NCBI RefSeq assembly: GCF_947241125.1 | Contig: NZ_OX365700.1 | Span: forward strand, 4,002,461-4,066,460 | Length of the DNA stretch: 64,000 nt | Source: Nitrospira tepida | GTDB lineage: Bacteria > Nitrospirota > Nitrospiria > Nitrospirales > Nitrospiraceae | Direction of reading: 5' to 3' | Shown here: positions 28,252 to 36,592 of the stretch, piece after piece | Layout of the letters: the number at the start of each line of letters is the position of its first letter | Numbering within the stretch: position 1 is the first letter of the stretch | Notes under the pieces: generated by a model | Told to the model about the DNA's origin: nothing | The model's database searches: none | The model's input: only the letters and a program-made list of their open reading frames with translations | Program-made: the position numbers and the translations under genes

Positions 28252-28281
28252 TTGTGGCGGCCATCCCGCATCCAGTATACT
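28252..28281 (+). promoter_or_regulatory. Candidate sigma70-type promoter upstream of typA
   Basis: TTGTGG at 28252 and TATACT at 28276 with an 18-bp spacer, about 55 bp before the typA ATG. The -10 is good and the -35 is weak. Confidence 0.4.
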
Positions 28282-28338
28282 GTGCTCCGACGCCGATCCA
28301 CAGGCGTCTTTTTTTTGAGTTGACTTTCTGGAGCCCCC

Positions 28339-30237
28339 ATGACGACTTCTCCGCAGCCCCCGCTTTCTTCGCAGGAACTTGAACGTCCCGGATGGACCAG
28401 ACGCGAAGACATTCGCAACCTGGCCATCATCGCGCACGTGGATCACGGCAAGACCACGTTGGTTGACGCCCTGCTTCGCCAGACCCATGTGCACCGCAAG
28501 ATCGAAGACATGGGCGAGCGCATCATGGACTCGATGGACCAGGAACGGGAGCGCGGCATCACGATCAGGGCCAAAAACGCGAGCATCGCCTACAACGGCG
28601 TCAAGATCAACATTGTGGATACGCCCGGACATGCCGATTTCGGCGGCGAAGTCGAGCGGACCTTGCGGATGGTGGACGGGGTCCTGCTGCTGGTCGATGC
28701 CAAAGAAGGCCCCATGCCCCAGACGACCTTCGTGCTCAAGAAGGCGCTGGCGCTCGGTCATAAGGCCATCGTCGTCGTGAACAAGATCGACCGTCCGGAC
28801 GCCGTGATCGATGACGTGGTGAACCGGACCTTCGATCTCTTTGTCCATCTCGGCGCCACCAACGAGCAACTGGATTTCCCGATCGTCTATGCCTCCGCCT
28901 TGAAGGGAATCGCGACGCTGGACGTCAACAAGCCCGGCACGGATATTACGCCGCTGTTGGACACGATTCTCGTGCACCTGCCGGCCCCGGCCATCCACCA
29001 GAATGTTTCGCTCCAGCTCCTGGTGCTCGCGTTGGCCCACGATCCCTACAAGGGGAAAATGGGCATCGGCAAGTTGCTCGCCGGCTCCTTGTCCCGGCGC
29101 CAGCAGGTCTGCGTGATGCGGCGGGACGGCACGCCCGCACCAGGCCGCATTTCGGATCTCTCGATCTTTTCGGGACTGGAGCGCATCGATGTCGACCGGG
29201 TCGAAGCGGGAGAGATCGTTGCGATCGCCGGCTTGCCGGAAATTCAGATCGGAGAGACCGTCACCGACCCGGCGCAGCCGGTCGCTTTGCCGCCCGTCGC
29301 GATCGACGAGCCCACCGTGCAGATGACCTTCGGCGTGAACACCAGCCCCTTCGCCGGCCGGGAGGGCAAATACCTCACGTCGCGGCATCTCCGCGAGCGG
29401 CTCTACAAAGAGTTGGAGACGAACGTGTCGTTGCGCGTGCAGGACACGGACAGCGCCGATCGCTTTCTGGTCGCGGGCCGGGGAGAACTCCATCTCGCCG
29501 TGTTGATCGAGCAGATGCGCCGCGAAGGCTACGAATTGCAGGTGTCGCAGCCGGAAGTAATCTTCCGCAAGGACGGCGACGTGCTCACGGAACCCTATGA
29601 GGATCTCTCCATTCAGGTTCCCTCCGATTATCAGGGCGCGGTCATCGAAGAGGTCGGCCGGCGGCGCGGCGAGCTCCGGCACATGAAACTGGTCCATTTC
29701 GACAGCGGAAGCAGCGAAACCCATCTCGACTATTCGATCCCGACCAGGGGCATCATCGGCCTGAAGACCTACTTGCTGGCCAAGACCCGCGGGACGGTCA
29801 TTCTCCACCACGTGTTCAAGGCCTACGAGCCGGTTGCGGCTCAGGACCTGGACGTCGCGCCCCACGGCTCGCTGGTCGCGTTTGAAGACGGCGCCAGCAC
29901 CGCCTATGCCCTCTTCATGACCCAAGAACGAGGGACCCTGTTCATCGGCCCCGGCGTGGATGTGTACCGCGGCATGGTCGTCGGCCAAAACAATCGGGAC
30001 GAAGATTTGGACGTGAACGTGTGTAAGGCCAAGCACCTCACCAACATGCGCGCCTCCGGATCGGACGAGGCCCTGGTGCTGACGCCTCCGCGCGAGATGA
30101 GCCTCGAATTCGCCCTGGAGTACATCGGCCAGGACGAACTCGTTGAAGTCACCCCCGAGAGCCTGCGCATCCGCAAGCGGCTCCTGAACCCCGAAGACCG
30201 CCGCAAGGCTCGGAAAGACCGCAAGGGGCAGAGCTGA
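28339..30237 (+). CDS. typA: Ribosome-associated GTPase TypA/BipA
   Basis: 632 aa, about 20 longer than usual owing to an N-terminal extension before the G domain. Translational GTPase acting in ribosome assembly and stress adaptation. G motifs: AHVDHGKTT (G1), RGITI (G2), DTPGHADF (G3) and NKIDRP (G4). EF-G-like domains III and V and the TypA-specific C-terminal domain follow ([32 protein letters not shown]). Its leader carries a T8 run at 28311. Confidence 0.95.
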   Translation: MTTSPQPPLSSQELERPGWTRREDIRNLAIIAHVDHGKTTLVDALLRQTHVHRKIEDMGERIMDSMDQERERGITIRAKNASIAYNGVKINIVDTPGHADFGGEVERTLRMVDGVLLLVDAKEGPMPQTTFVLKKALALGHKAIVVVNKIDRPDAVIDDVVNRTFDLFVHLGATNEQLDFPIVYASALKGIATLDVNKPGTDITPLLDTILVHLPAPAIHQNVSLQLLVLALAHDPYKGKMGIGKLLAGSLSRRQQVCVMRRDGTPAPGRISDLSIFSGLERIDVDRVEAGEIVAIAGLPEIQIGETVTDPAQPVALPPVAIDEPTVQMTFGVNTSPFAGREGKYLTSRHLRERLYKELETNVSLRVQDTDSADRFLVAGRGELHLAVLIEQMRREGYELQVSQPEVIFRKDGDVLTEPYEDLSIQVPSDYQGAVIEEVGRRRGELRHMKLVHFDSGSSETHLDYSIPTRGIIGLKTYLLAKTRGTVILHHVFKAYEPVAAQDLDVAPHGSLVAFEDGASTAYALFMTQERGTLFIGPGVDVYRGMVVGQNNRDEDLDVNVCKAKHLTNMRASGSDEALVLTPPREMSLEFALEYIGQDELVEVTPESLRIRKRLLNPEDRRKARKDRKGQS

Positions 30238-30275
30238 CCCGGGCGAGCTGTTCGCCCGACTGCCTGCGGCCCATC

Positions 30276-31058
30276 GTGAAAATCAAGCGCAAAACCGGCC
30301 ATAGCGCGAAGCCGGGACGTCCGGTCTTTGTCGTCGGGTTCTCATTCGCCCCTTCCACGATCACGGACCTCCGTTTTTGGTTCGATCTCGAATATGGAGG
30401 CCCGTTGAAGCTCCAATCAGAACCCTCGCATCCGCCTTCATCCTCGGAATGGATCGACGTGTCCCATGCCACCTGGTCGGCCGCCCTCTGTCTCGCGCTC
30501 CCGAGGGAGCAGGCCGAGAACTGGAAGAAACAACTGGGCTGGGGGCATTCCATGGCGGCCATGATCATGCAACGCCAGGCTCCTCCGAGCCAGGCCTTCG
30601 ATGCGCATCTGTTCGGCAGCCGGCTGGCACGAGGCCTGACGTTGCTCACGGAGGGCACGGCCTACGATCTTGCCGCCGGTTCGTTTCTGAACCCATCCGA
30701 TTGGCAAGATCGGCCGCTGAACTCGTTCCGCCTGGCCGATCATGTCACGGTGTCGCAGACGGACGACACCGACCCGGCGCATGACTGTTTCCAAACGCAC
30801 GGCCTGTCCAAATTCGGGATGGATGAGCTGGAGACCCTGAGTCCGCGGGGATTGCCCGGTCAACACACCATCGACCGGCTGCTCCAGATCGCCGAAGCCC
30901 TGCTGCACAGCGGTCGGACTCCGACGGTCGGCTCGACCATTCCTCTGCCCCGGCTCGCCCTGGACGTGCAGGTGATTGCCCACCGCACTATTCCCCACGT
31001 GCGCGGTCCCTTGTCCGTTCGACGCATTGCCTGGTCCTCCGGCGATCCCGAGCGGTGA
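30276..31058 (+). CDS. Hypothetical protein
   Basis: 260 aa from a GTG start 38 bp after typA, so possibly cotranscribed. No signal peptide or membrane span. The central part (SHATWSAALCLALPREQAENWKKQLGW, then FGSRLARGLTLLTEGTAYDLAAGSFLNPSDW) is helical and tryptophan-rich, and the C-terminal part is mixed. No recognisable catalytic motif; I do not recognise the family. The start could lie further in. Confidence 0.55.
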   Translation: MKIKRKTGHSAKPGRPVFVVGFSFAPSTITDLRFWFDLEYGGPLKLQSEPSHPPSSSEWIDVSHATWSAALCLALPREQAENWKKQLGWGHSMAAMIMQRQAPPSQAFDAHLFGSRLARGLTLLTEGTAYDLAAGSFLNPSDWQDRPLNSFRLADHVTVSQTDDTDPAHDCFQTHGLSKFGMDELETLSPRGLPGQHTIDRLLQIAEALLHSGRTPTVGSTIPLPRLALDVQVIAHRTIPHVRGPLSVRRIAWSSGDPER

Positions 31059-31198
31059 GCGGGCTGCGGGGCACGACCTGCCGGAAGAACGTCCAGACCC
31101 TAGGCCTTTTGACCCGTTGACATGGATTTTCGAAGAGTGGTACCAAACTTGTTCGGGTTGGTGTCAGAGAAGTAGTCTTCAACCAGAAGGAGGATTCG

Positions 31199-31669
31199 AT
31201 GGGTGATGTGGCGGCAGAAATAAAAGTGGGAGATACGGCTCCGGATTTTACGCTCAAGGATCAGGATCAGAAGGATGTGAAGCTCAGCGACTATCGCGGG
31301 AAGAAGAACGTCGTGCTGGCCTTCTATCCCCTGGACTGGAGCCCGGTCTGCACGAATGAAAACAAGTGCCTGACCGATGATTTCCCGAAATTCACCTCGG
31401 CCAACGCCGAACTGTTCGGGATCAGCACGGACAGTTTCTTCTCCCACAAGGCCTGGGCCGATCACTTGGAGCTCAAGCACCGGCTCCTGTCCGATTTCAA
31501 CCGGGAGGTGGTGAAGAAGTACGGCCTGTACTTCGAGCCCTTGAACTGCGGCAAGCGCGCGACCGTCATCGTCGACAAGAACGGCAAGGTCGCCTATGTG
31601 AAGGTTCAGGAGATCAAGACCGCACGGGAGGACAAGGAGATCCTGGACGCGCTGTCGAAGCTGAACTAA
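31199..31669 (+). CDS. Peroxiredoxin (AhpC/TSA family)
   Basis: 156 aa thiol peroxidase. The peroxidatic Cys sits in [14 protein letters not shown] (about residue 49), with the P-x3-T/S-x2-C environment. A second Cys (NCGKRA, about residue 120) could act as the resolving Cys. Starts with a good site (AGAAGGAGG) upstream. Lies before a thioredoxin-like gene that might recycle it, although an inverted repeat separates them. Confidence 0.93.
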   Translation: MGDVAAEIKVGDTAPDFTLKDQDQKDVKLSDYRGKKNVVLAFYPLDWSPVCTNENKCLTDDFPKFTSANAELFGISTDSFFSHKAWADHLELKHRLLSDFNREVVKKYGLYFEPLNCGKRATVIVDKNGKVAYVKVQEIKTAREDKEILDALSKLN

Positions 31670-31680
31670 TCACCAGTCCT

Positions 31681-31739
31681 GAGTGCTGAGGGCCGAGCGT
31701 TTGGCTGACTCAGCACTCAGAACTCGGCCCTCAGCACTC
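31681..31739. repeat. Three-armed inverted repeat between peroxiredoxin and thioredoxin-like genes
   Basis: The left arm GAGTGCTGAGGGCCGAG (31681-31697) and the right arm at 31723-31739 are perfect 17-bp complements. The middle segment CTCAGCACTC (31709-31718) can also pair with the first ten bases of the left arm, allowing two mutually exclusive hairpins. It follows the peroxiredoxin stop by 11 bp and ends 3 bp before the next ATG. Terminator, attenuator or dispersed intergenic repeat are all possible. Confidence 0.85.
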
Positions 31740-31742
31740 CTT

Positions 31743-32075
31743 ATGCCGGGAACCGTCGAAGACGTCAGCGACCAGAATTACGCGCAGTTCACCGGCGCGC
31801 CGGCTGCCCTCGTGGCCTATGGGCTGGCGACCTGCGAGCCCTGCAACCAATACGATCCAATCTTGGAAGAAACCGCGGCGAAGTTTCCGCAGGTGAAGAT
31901 CGGCAAGGCCAAGATGCACATCCCGGGCCGATGCCGCGAGATCAAGAAAATGCACACCTTCGAGACCTATCCCACCACGCACTTCTTTTCCAACGGGAAA
32001 CTGCTGCTGACCCGAGAGGGCAAGGTCGAGGCGGCCGAACTCTCCGCGCTCATTTCCGACCATCTGCTGAAATAA
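31743..32075 (+). CDS. Thioredoxin-like protein with a CxxC site
   Basis: 110 aa from the ATG at 31743; the 20 residues upstream in frame are encoded by the inverted repeat and are unlikely to be protein. Thioredoxin fold with the redox pair CEPC in YGLATCEPCNQYDP (about residues 31-34), the cis-Pro loop TYPTTHFF, and two helices. The dipeptide between the cysteines is EP, not GP, so the redox potential may differ from thioredoxin. A plausible reductant for the neighbouring peroxiredoxin (inference). No clear Shine-Dalgarno because the hairpin abuts the start. Confidence 0.8.
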   Translation: MPGTVEDVSDQNYAQFTGAPAALVAYGLATCEPCNQYDPILEETAAKFPQVKIGKAKMHIPGRCREIKKMHTFETYPTTHFFSNGKLLLTREGKVEAAELSALISDHLLK

Positions 32076-32248
32076 CGTCCGCGCGGAAGTCTGCCGGCCT
32101 TATCCCGAGGAAGGATGGGGAGCCCGCGCAGCGCCGAGTTTCGCTCGAGGAGGCCTGCGCGAGCCGGCCCGGCCTCCACCCGCCTCACCGTCGCGCATCA
32201 TCGTGGCATGACCGCCGGACTATGAACGGCAGAGACCTTGCCCCATCT

Positions 32249-32731
32249 TCATTTCACCAGAAAGACCGACCCGGCCCGGCTGGCCTTGTGCAGCGGGCAA
32301 AACACTGCGATCGTCTCCGAATAGGATTCACGCGCCTTGAATGCGCTGTGGCTGAGCCTGACGCGGTACACCTGCCCCGGTTCCACGGTCACCGAAATCG
32401 GAGCCGTATATTGCAACACCGTCTCGGTCGGCACCATCGAGTCGACCGGTCTGATGATCTGCTCCCGAACCACGGCCTGGAGCTGCGGCATGGCAAATCC
32501 ATGCGGGACGTCCGTCGGATTTTCCAATACGAGGACGATCTCTTCTTGGGGAACCGCCGAAAGGTCGATGGTCCCCGAAGCCGCCTCCCAGATCGGCTGA
32601 TCCGCCGAGGGAATCCGCGCCACAAATCGATATTCCGCGCCTACTGCCGAAGCGAACGTTCCCGCGGCGGTCAGGAACAGCCCCGATAGAACGCCCAAGG
32701 CACAGAACCGTCCGGCTGTCTTCATCATCAT
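32249..32731 (-). CDS. Exported cupredoxin-like protein 1
   Basis: About 160 aa, starting at one of three consecutive ATGs (32731, 32728, 32725) preceded by AGGAGGG. A Sec signal peptide (AGRFCALGVLSGLFLTAAGTFASAVGA) sends it to the periplasm. The beta-sandwich ends with FCPLHKASRAGSVFLV: Cys and His of a type 1 copper site (C-x2-H), with the first His in VPHGFAMP. The usual axial Met after the last His is missing; Ser and Arg fill the region where the two paralogues (32936 and 35719) have a second His. A sigma54-type element lies upstream at 32825. Confidence 0.75.
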   Translation of the reverse strand: MMMKTAGRFCALGVLSGLFLTAAGTFASAVGAEYRFVARIPSADQPIWEAASGTIDLSAVPQEEIVLVLENPTDVPHGFAMPQLQAVVREQIIRPVDSMVPTETVLQYTAPISVTVEPGQVYRVRLSHSAFKARESYSETIAVFCPLHKASRAGSVFLVK

Positions 32732-32824
32732 CACCCTCCTGGGATTCTTCTTTGTCCTGACAAGGGACACGATTCGGCGGTTGCGCCGTGGTCCCTTGCG
32801 ATCGCTTCGCAGAGCCCCTGTCAC

Positions 32825-32839
32825 GCAACCGCCGAACCA
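32825..32839 (-). promoter_or_regulatory. Sigma54 (-24/-12) promoter candidate, cupredoxin 1
   Basis: The minus strand reads TGGTTCGGCGGTTGC: GG and GC at the required 10-nt separation, with TTGC exact but CAC replaced by TTC. About 85 nt before the gene start. The weakest of the four copies. Confidence 0.5.
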
Positions 32840-32935
32840 TGCTCACGCACGCTCAGCGATGATCGAGCGTCCCGCATCGCCCGCCGATCCCTCCCGGACT
32901 AACCGGAACCGGCCGCTCGATGCCGCGCGAGCCGA

Positions 32936-33406
32936 CTACATGACGAACATCGATCCGGCTTGATGCACGTCCTTGTGGATCGTGCAGAAAAACCGAAACG
33001 CCACGCCCGTTGATTTCGGGGCGAACAGATCGGTGGCGTGAACCCGCAACCGCTTGCTCTCTCCCGGCTTGACGGTCACCGTCATCGGCTCCACATAGGG
33101 AATCCGCATCGGCTCCGCAATGTCGCTTCCGCTCTCGGGCATGAGCACCTGTTCCCGCGTGATCATCTGAACCCCCGGCATGACGAAGGCATGCTCGGTA
33201 TCGGTCGGATTTTCCAGCACAAACGTGAGCTCTTCCGCTCTGTCGGCAGGCCGCTCCAACAACATGCTGTCGGTATGCCACACCGAACGATTCCCTTCAA
33301 AATCCCTGGCGACGAAATAGATGTCCTTCCCCCAGGACGGAGCGCTGAAGTTCAGCAACAGCAAACCCGTCAGCACGGCGAACGAGATGCGAGTCACGCG
33401 GGTCAT
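32936..33406 (-). CDS. Exported cupredoxin-like protein 2
   Basis: 156 aa from the ATG at 33406, which has AAGGAGGT upstream. A Sec signal (TRISFAVLTGLLLLNFSAPSWG) sends it to the periplasm. Copper ligands by pattern: His in TEHAFVMPG, then FFCTIHKDVHQAGSMFV. The last loop has C-x2-H-x3-H instead of C-x2-H-x2-4-Met; Val occupies the place of the axial Met, unless the Met five residues after the second His is used. About 60% similar by eye to the 35719 protein. A sigma54 promoter element is upstream. Confidence 0.82.
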   Translation of the reverse strand: MTRVTRISFAVLTGLLLLNFSAPSWGKDIYFVARDFEGNRSVWHTDSMLLERPADRAEELTFVLENPTDTEHAFVMPGVQMITREQVLMPESGSDIAEPMRIPYVEPMTVTVKPGESKRLRVHATDLFAPKSTGVAFRFFCTIHKDVHQAGSMFVM

Positions 33407-33494
33407 GGCAAAAACCTCCTTCGATTGAATTGGCGCCAACGACGTGAGCGGCGCGGTTATTGATCAAGCAAGTCGCGAACGGTCTGAGTCTTGA

Positions 33495-33509
33495 GCAAAT
33501 GCGGTGCCA
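33495..33509 (-). promoter_or_regulatory. Sigma54 (-24/-12) promoter, cupredoxin 2
   Basis: The minus strand reads TGGCACCGCATTTGC, a full consensus match (TGGCAC-N5-TTGC), about 90 nt upstream of the 33406 start. Confidence 0.8.
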
Positions 33510-33768
33510 CCCGGACATTTCACGTTCTTCGACGCATCGGGTGACGTAACGCAAGTCGGAACAACGTTTTTTCAGGACCGAGGTTGATACCGATAGGCTG
33601 AACGCCGGAATCGAGAAGGGTCCGGCCGTGATATAGCACGGTGAACCACGAGGGATCACGGTTTGTCACCGGGGAATCTCGCTCCGTTGTGCCTCCCGTC
33701 ACATGTCGGAGCCGCGCCGACTCAGCATGAACAGGAGGTTTGCCTGGAAAACAGCCTGCTGGACCGAT

Positions 33769-33783
33769 GTGGCACCGCGTTTG
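33769..33783 (+). promoter_or_regulatory. Sigma54 (-24/-12) promoter, outer-membrane protein gene
   Basis: TGGCACCGCGTTTGC, a full consensus match, about 145 bp before the ATG at 33927. It shares TGGCACCGC with the elements of cupredoxins 2 and 3. The rest of the 33407-33926 intergenic region, which the divergent genes share, contains no gene I can support. Confidence 0.8.
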
Positions 33784-33926
33784 CTGAAGCCTTCATCTCC
33801 ATGATCGTCATCGATTCACCACTCAGCGATTCCGCCGACATGCTTCGACCGGACTGGTCCTTCGCGTAGTTCGCGTCGCCGGCCCGGCCTCCGAACCGGC
33901 ACGCGAGAGGATGCCTCCAGCCGTGA

Positions 33927-35699
33927 ATGACCACACGACCCCCGTCCATGATCGCGCTGTCATTGTCTTCCGTCGCTGGCTTGATCTTGCTTGCAACGAT
34001 GCTGCTGGCCCTCTCTCCTGCGACCTCGGCGGAGACGATTGAGGAATTGCGAATGCAGCTTGAGCAGATGGAGGAGCGGCAGCAGGCCGAACGGGACGAG
34101 ATGAAACGGCGCATGGCGCAGATCGAAGGCAGGGCGCCCGCACCGCCGGAAGCGCCGAAGCCGAAGCTCCGCGTGTGGCTTCGAAAACCGGAGCAACTCC
34201 GTCCATCCGGCCCGGTCGCCTGTCCGGGATTCATGGAATGTCCGCCCGAACCGAAACTGCACCTGGAGGCGCCGGCTCCGGCGGACGGACCGGAGTGGCA
34301 ACTCGAACTCCAGGGATACACCCGCTTTCGATTCAATCTGTACGACAACTTTTCTGACCAGCAGTTCGCGCCGGACGGCACCCTTCAGCACGGCTCATCA
34401 GCCTCGTTCAATACGTTCAGGAAAGAAGACGACCGCCTCCGTTTCAGCACCCTCCGCGGGTATGCCACGGCCGCGGTCAAGAAAGGGCCGTTCATGGCGG
34501 TGGCGTCCCTCAATTATGCCGGGGACAATTTCAACGACGGGGTGTTGCTCGGCAACGACCGCGCGCCGATGGGGCCCGCGGGCCAGCGCGAATTCCAGGT
34601 CGATACCCAACTCTTGTACCTCCAATACAACGGCTGGGCACAGGTGCGGTTGGGACGGCAAATGAACCACGTGGGGAACGGCATTGTCGGGCATATCGTG
34701 CGGGACAGCGTCACGGCACTGAAACAGTGGAACGACCAATTCAGCATGCAGATCACGTATGTCATGGGGGCCATGGGCCGCAGCATCACTAACAGCTCCG
34801 GGTCCGGCATCAGCCAGACCACCCTGCAGAAGCTGAACACTTCGTCGGCGACCGAAGAAGGCCTCGATGGGGCCATGCTGATCTTCAACTATCGGCCCAC
34901 ACCGAAGAACCGGTTGCAATTCTTTATCTGGCGGATGTGGGATACGACCCAGGGCGGCGTCTATAAGCAGAATCAATACCTCGACGCAAACGGATCTGGC
35001 CGGATCGGCCCGCTCGACTATGCCTTCGAGTATGCCTATTTGGGCGGGACCTCTCCGATCGTCTCCGACGACGGCAGCGGGATACACGGCAGACGCGAGC
35101 GGAACAGCGCCCATCTGGCCTATCTGGACCTTCGGTACCGGTTCGACTTGACGGCGCTCATCCCCGAACGGCCCGACTTCCTGTCCCTCGGCGCGACCTT
35201 CGGGTTCGGCAGCGGCGACAAGAACCCCGACGATGGGACGAACCGCAATTTCGACAGCCTATTCCTCGACGAAACCGGATTCCGTTACAATTTCCTGTTC
35301 TCGGACGACATCCATGGCTTTAACGGCAGAGGGTTCGACAGCCGGCGGGGGTCTGGCTTCACCAACGTGACCTTCGCGCAACCCTACGCGATCCTCCGTC
35401 CAATCGCGGATTTCCAAATCAAGGTTGCCTGGACCTGGCTGCAAGCCTCGGTCGCCCAGCCGGCCGGGACCGGGGTCCTGGGGCCCCGGCCGCTCCTGCA
35501 CCCGGCCCTCTCCTACAGCCGGACGGCCGTCGGAGGGCCGACCAAAGACATCGGACAGGAGTTCGATGTCCTGGTCGATTATGTATACGGCCCGGTTCGC
35601 CTGTTCTCATACTTCGGCATGTTCCTTCCCGGCCGCCTCTATGCGCCCCATCAGGACAATGCGCTGAAGTATGAAGTCGGCGTCGAGTATCGATTTTGA
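33927..35699 (+). CDS. Outer-membrane beta-barrel (porin-like) protein with N-terminal coiled coil
   Basis: 590 aa. A signal peptide (LILLATMLLALSPATSAE) is followed by a heptad stretch (EELRMQLEQMEERQQAERDEMKRRMAQIEG, about residues 34-65) and a proline-rich linker. The remaining ~470 residues have the alternating aromatic strands of an outer-membrane barrel (WQLELQGYTRFRFNLYDNF, KNRLQFFIWRMWDT) and the protein ends in YEVGVEYRF, the terminal Phe expected for BAM recognition. The coiled coil may trimerise or bind peptidoglycan. Substrate unknown. ATG at 33948 is an alternative start. Divergent from and probably coregulated with the cupredoxin genes. Confidence 0.8.
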   Translation: MTTRPPSMIALSLSSVAGLILLATMLLALSPATSAETIEELRMQLEQMEERQQAERDEMKRRMAQIEGRAPAPPEAPKPKLRVWLRKPEQLRPSGPVACPGFMECPPEPKLHLEAPAPADGPEWQLELQGYTRFRFNLYDNFSDQQFAPDGTLQHGSSASFNTFRKEDDRLRFSTLRGYATAAVKKGPFMAVASLNYAGDNFNDGVLLGNDRAPMGPAGQREFQVDTQLLYLQYNGWAQVRLGRQMNHVGNGIVGHIVRDSVTALKQWNDQFSMQITYVMGAMGRSITNSSGSGISQTTLQKLNTSSATEEGLDGAMLIFNYRPTPKNRLQFFIWRMWDTTQGGVYKQNQYLDANGSGRIGPLDYAFEYAYLGGTSPIVSDDGSGIHGRRERNSAHLAYLDLRYRFDLTALIPERPDFLSLGATFGFGSGDKNPDDGTNRNFDSLFLDETGFRYNFLFSDDIHGFNGRGFDSRRGSGFTNVTFAQPYAILRPIADFQIKVAWTWLQASVAQPAGTGVLGPRPLLHPALSYSRTAVGGPTKDIGQEFDVLVDYVYGPVRLFSYFGMFLPGRLYAPHQDNALKYEVGVEYRF

Positions 35700-35718
35700 C
35701 GGCCTCCATGCCAAGACA

Positions 35719-36183
35719 TCACATCACGTACAGGGACCCGGCCAGATGAATGTCCTTGTGAATCTCGCAGTAGTAGCGAAAGGCCTGGCCCGCCGACTTG
35801 TCGGCCAGGAGGCTGATGCCGTCAACCCGTACCCTTTTGCGTTCACCCGGCTTGACGGTCACCGTCAACGATTGGGCATAGACCAGGCGGATGGGCTCGG
35901 CAAGATCGCTTCCGCTCTCCGGCCAGACCACGTGTTCGCGAGTGACGAACTGCACCCCCGGCATCGCAAACGTATGTTCGGCGGTGGTCGGATTGTTCAG
36001 GATAAAGATGAGGTCTTCTTCCTTGTCGAACGCGCGCTCCAACAGCACCGTGTCCGTACGCCAGATAGGCTGGTTGCCTTGAGCCTCGGTGGCGACGAAC
36101 TGCACCTCCTTACTCCAGGCCTGTTCGGTCGCCAACAACAGGACCAGCGCCGCAAGAATGGATCGAGACAGGAACGTACCCAT
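35719..36183 (-). CDS. Exported cupredoxin-like protein 3
   Basis: 154 aa from the ATG at 36183 (AAAGGAGGT upstream). The Sec signal is LSRSILAALVLLLATEQAWS. The fold matches cupredoxin 2, with His in AEHTFAMPG and YYCEIHKDIHLAGSLYV at the end: C-x2-H-x3-H with Ile and Leu at both possible axial-Met positions, so no Met ligand is available there. Its stop lies 20 bp from the stop of the barrel protein (convergent). A full sigma54 promoter match is upstream. Confidence 0.82.
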   Translation of the reverse strand: MGTFLSRSILAALVLLLATEQAWSKEVQFVATEAQGNQPIWRTDTVLLERAFDKEEDLIFILNNPTTAEHTFAMPGVQFVTREHVVWPESGSDLAEPIRLVYAQSLTVTVKPGERKRVRVDGISLLADKSAGQAFRYYCEIHKDIHLAGSLYVM

Positions 36184-36253
36184 GAACCGCACCTCCTTTT
36201 GATGACAGAAGAGAGACCGATCGTCTCTCTCACCCAATGGACCCGTGTCACGA

Positions 36254-36268
36254 GCAAGGGCGGTGCCA
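36254..36268 (-). promoter_or_regulatory. Sigma54 (-24/-12) promoter, cupredoxin 3
   Basis: The minus strand reads TGGCACCGCCCTTGC, a full consensus match, about 75 nt before the 36183 start. Confidence 0.8.
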
Positions 36269-36592
36269 GATACCGGCCCGTGCTCCTCTGCCATGCGGAA
36301 CCATGGAACATGTGGAGTCAGAAGAGATTTGTGCTGGCCGATCGCCGTCTCCGAGATAAACGGATCGGCCGAGTCAAATCCGAACCATGAACGAGAACGG
36401 TGAATCACGAAGACTCACGGGATGCAGTGCGCCTGCCCATGCTAGCCCGGTCATTCGAAAAGCGGCGGCTCCGAGACCAAGCCTGGCCGATTTGCGCAAG
36501 GTGGGAAACCGCGTCGCGGGACTGTATGATAAGCGGAAGTGGCCGGTCCAAGTTCCGGCCCCGATAATGCCGATGATTCAGAGGACGCCGAC

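Noticed and set aside
28123-30036. 637-aa open frame antisense to typA
   Set aside because: Shadow of the GC-rich codon pattern of typA; composition is His/Asp/Arg-rich with no domain, and typA is unmistakable.
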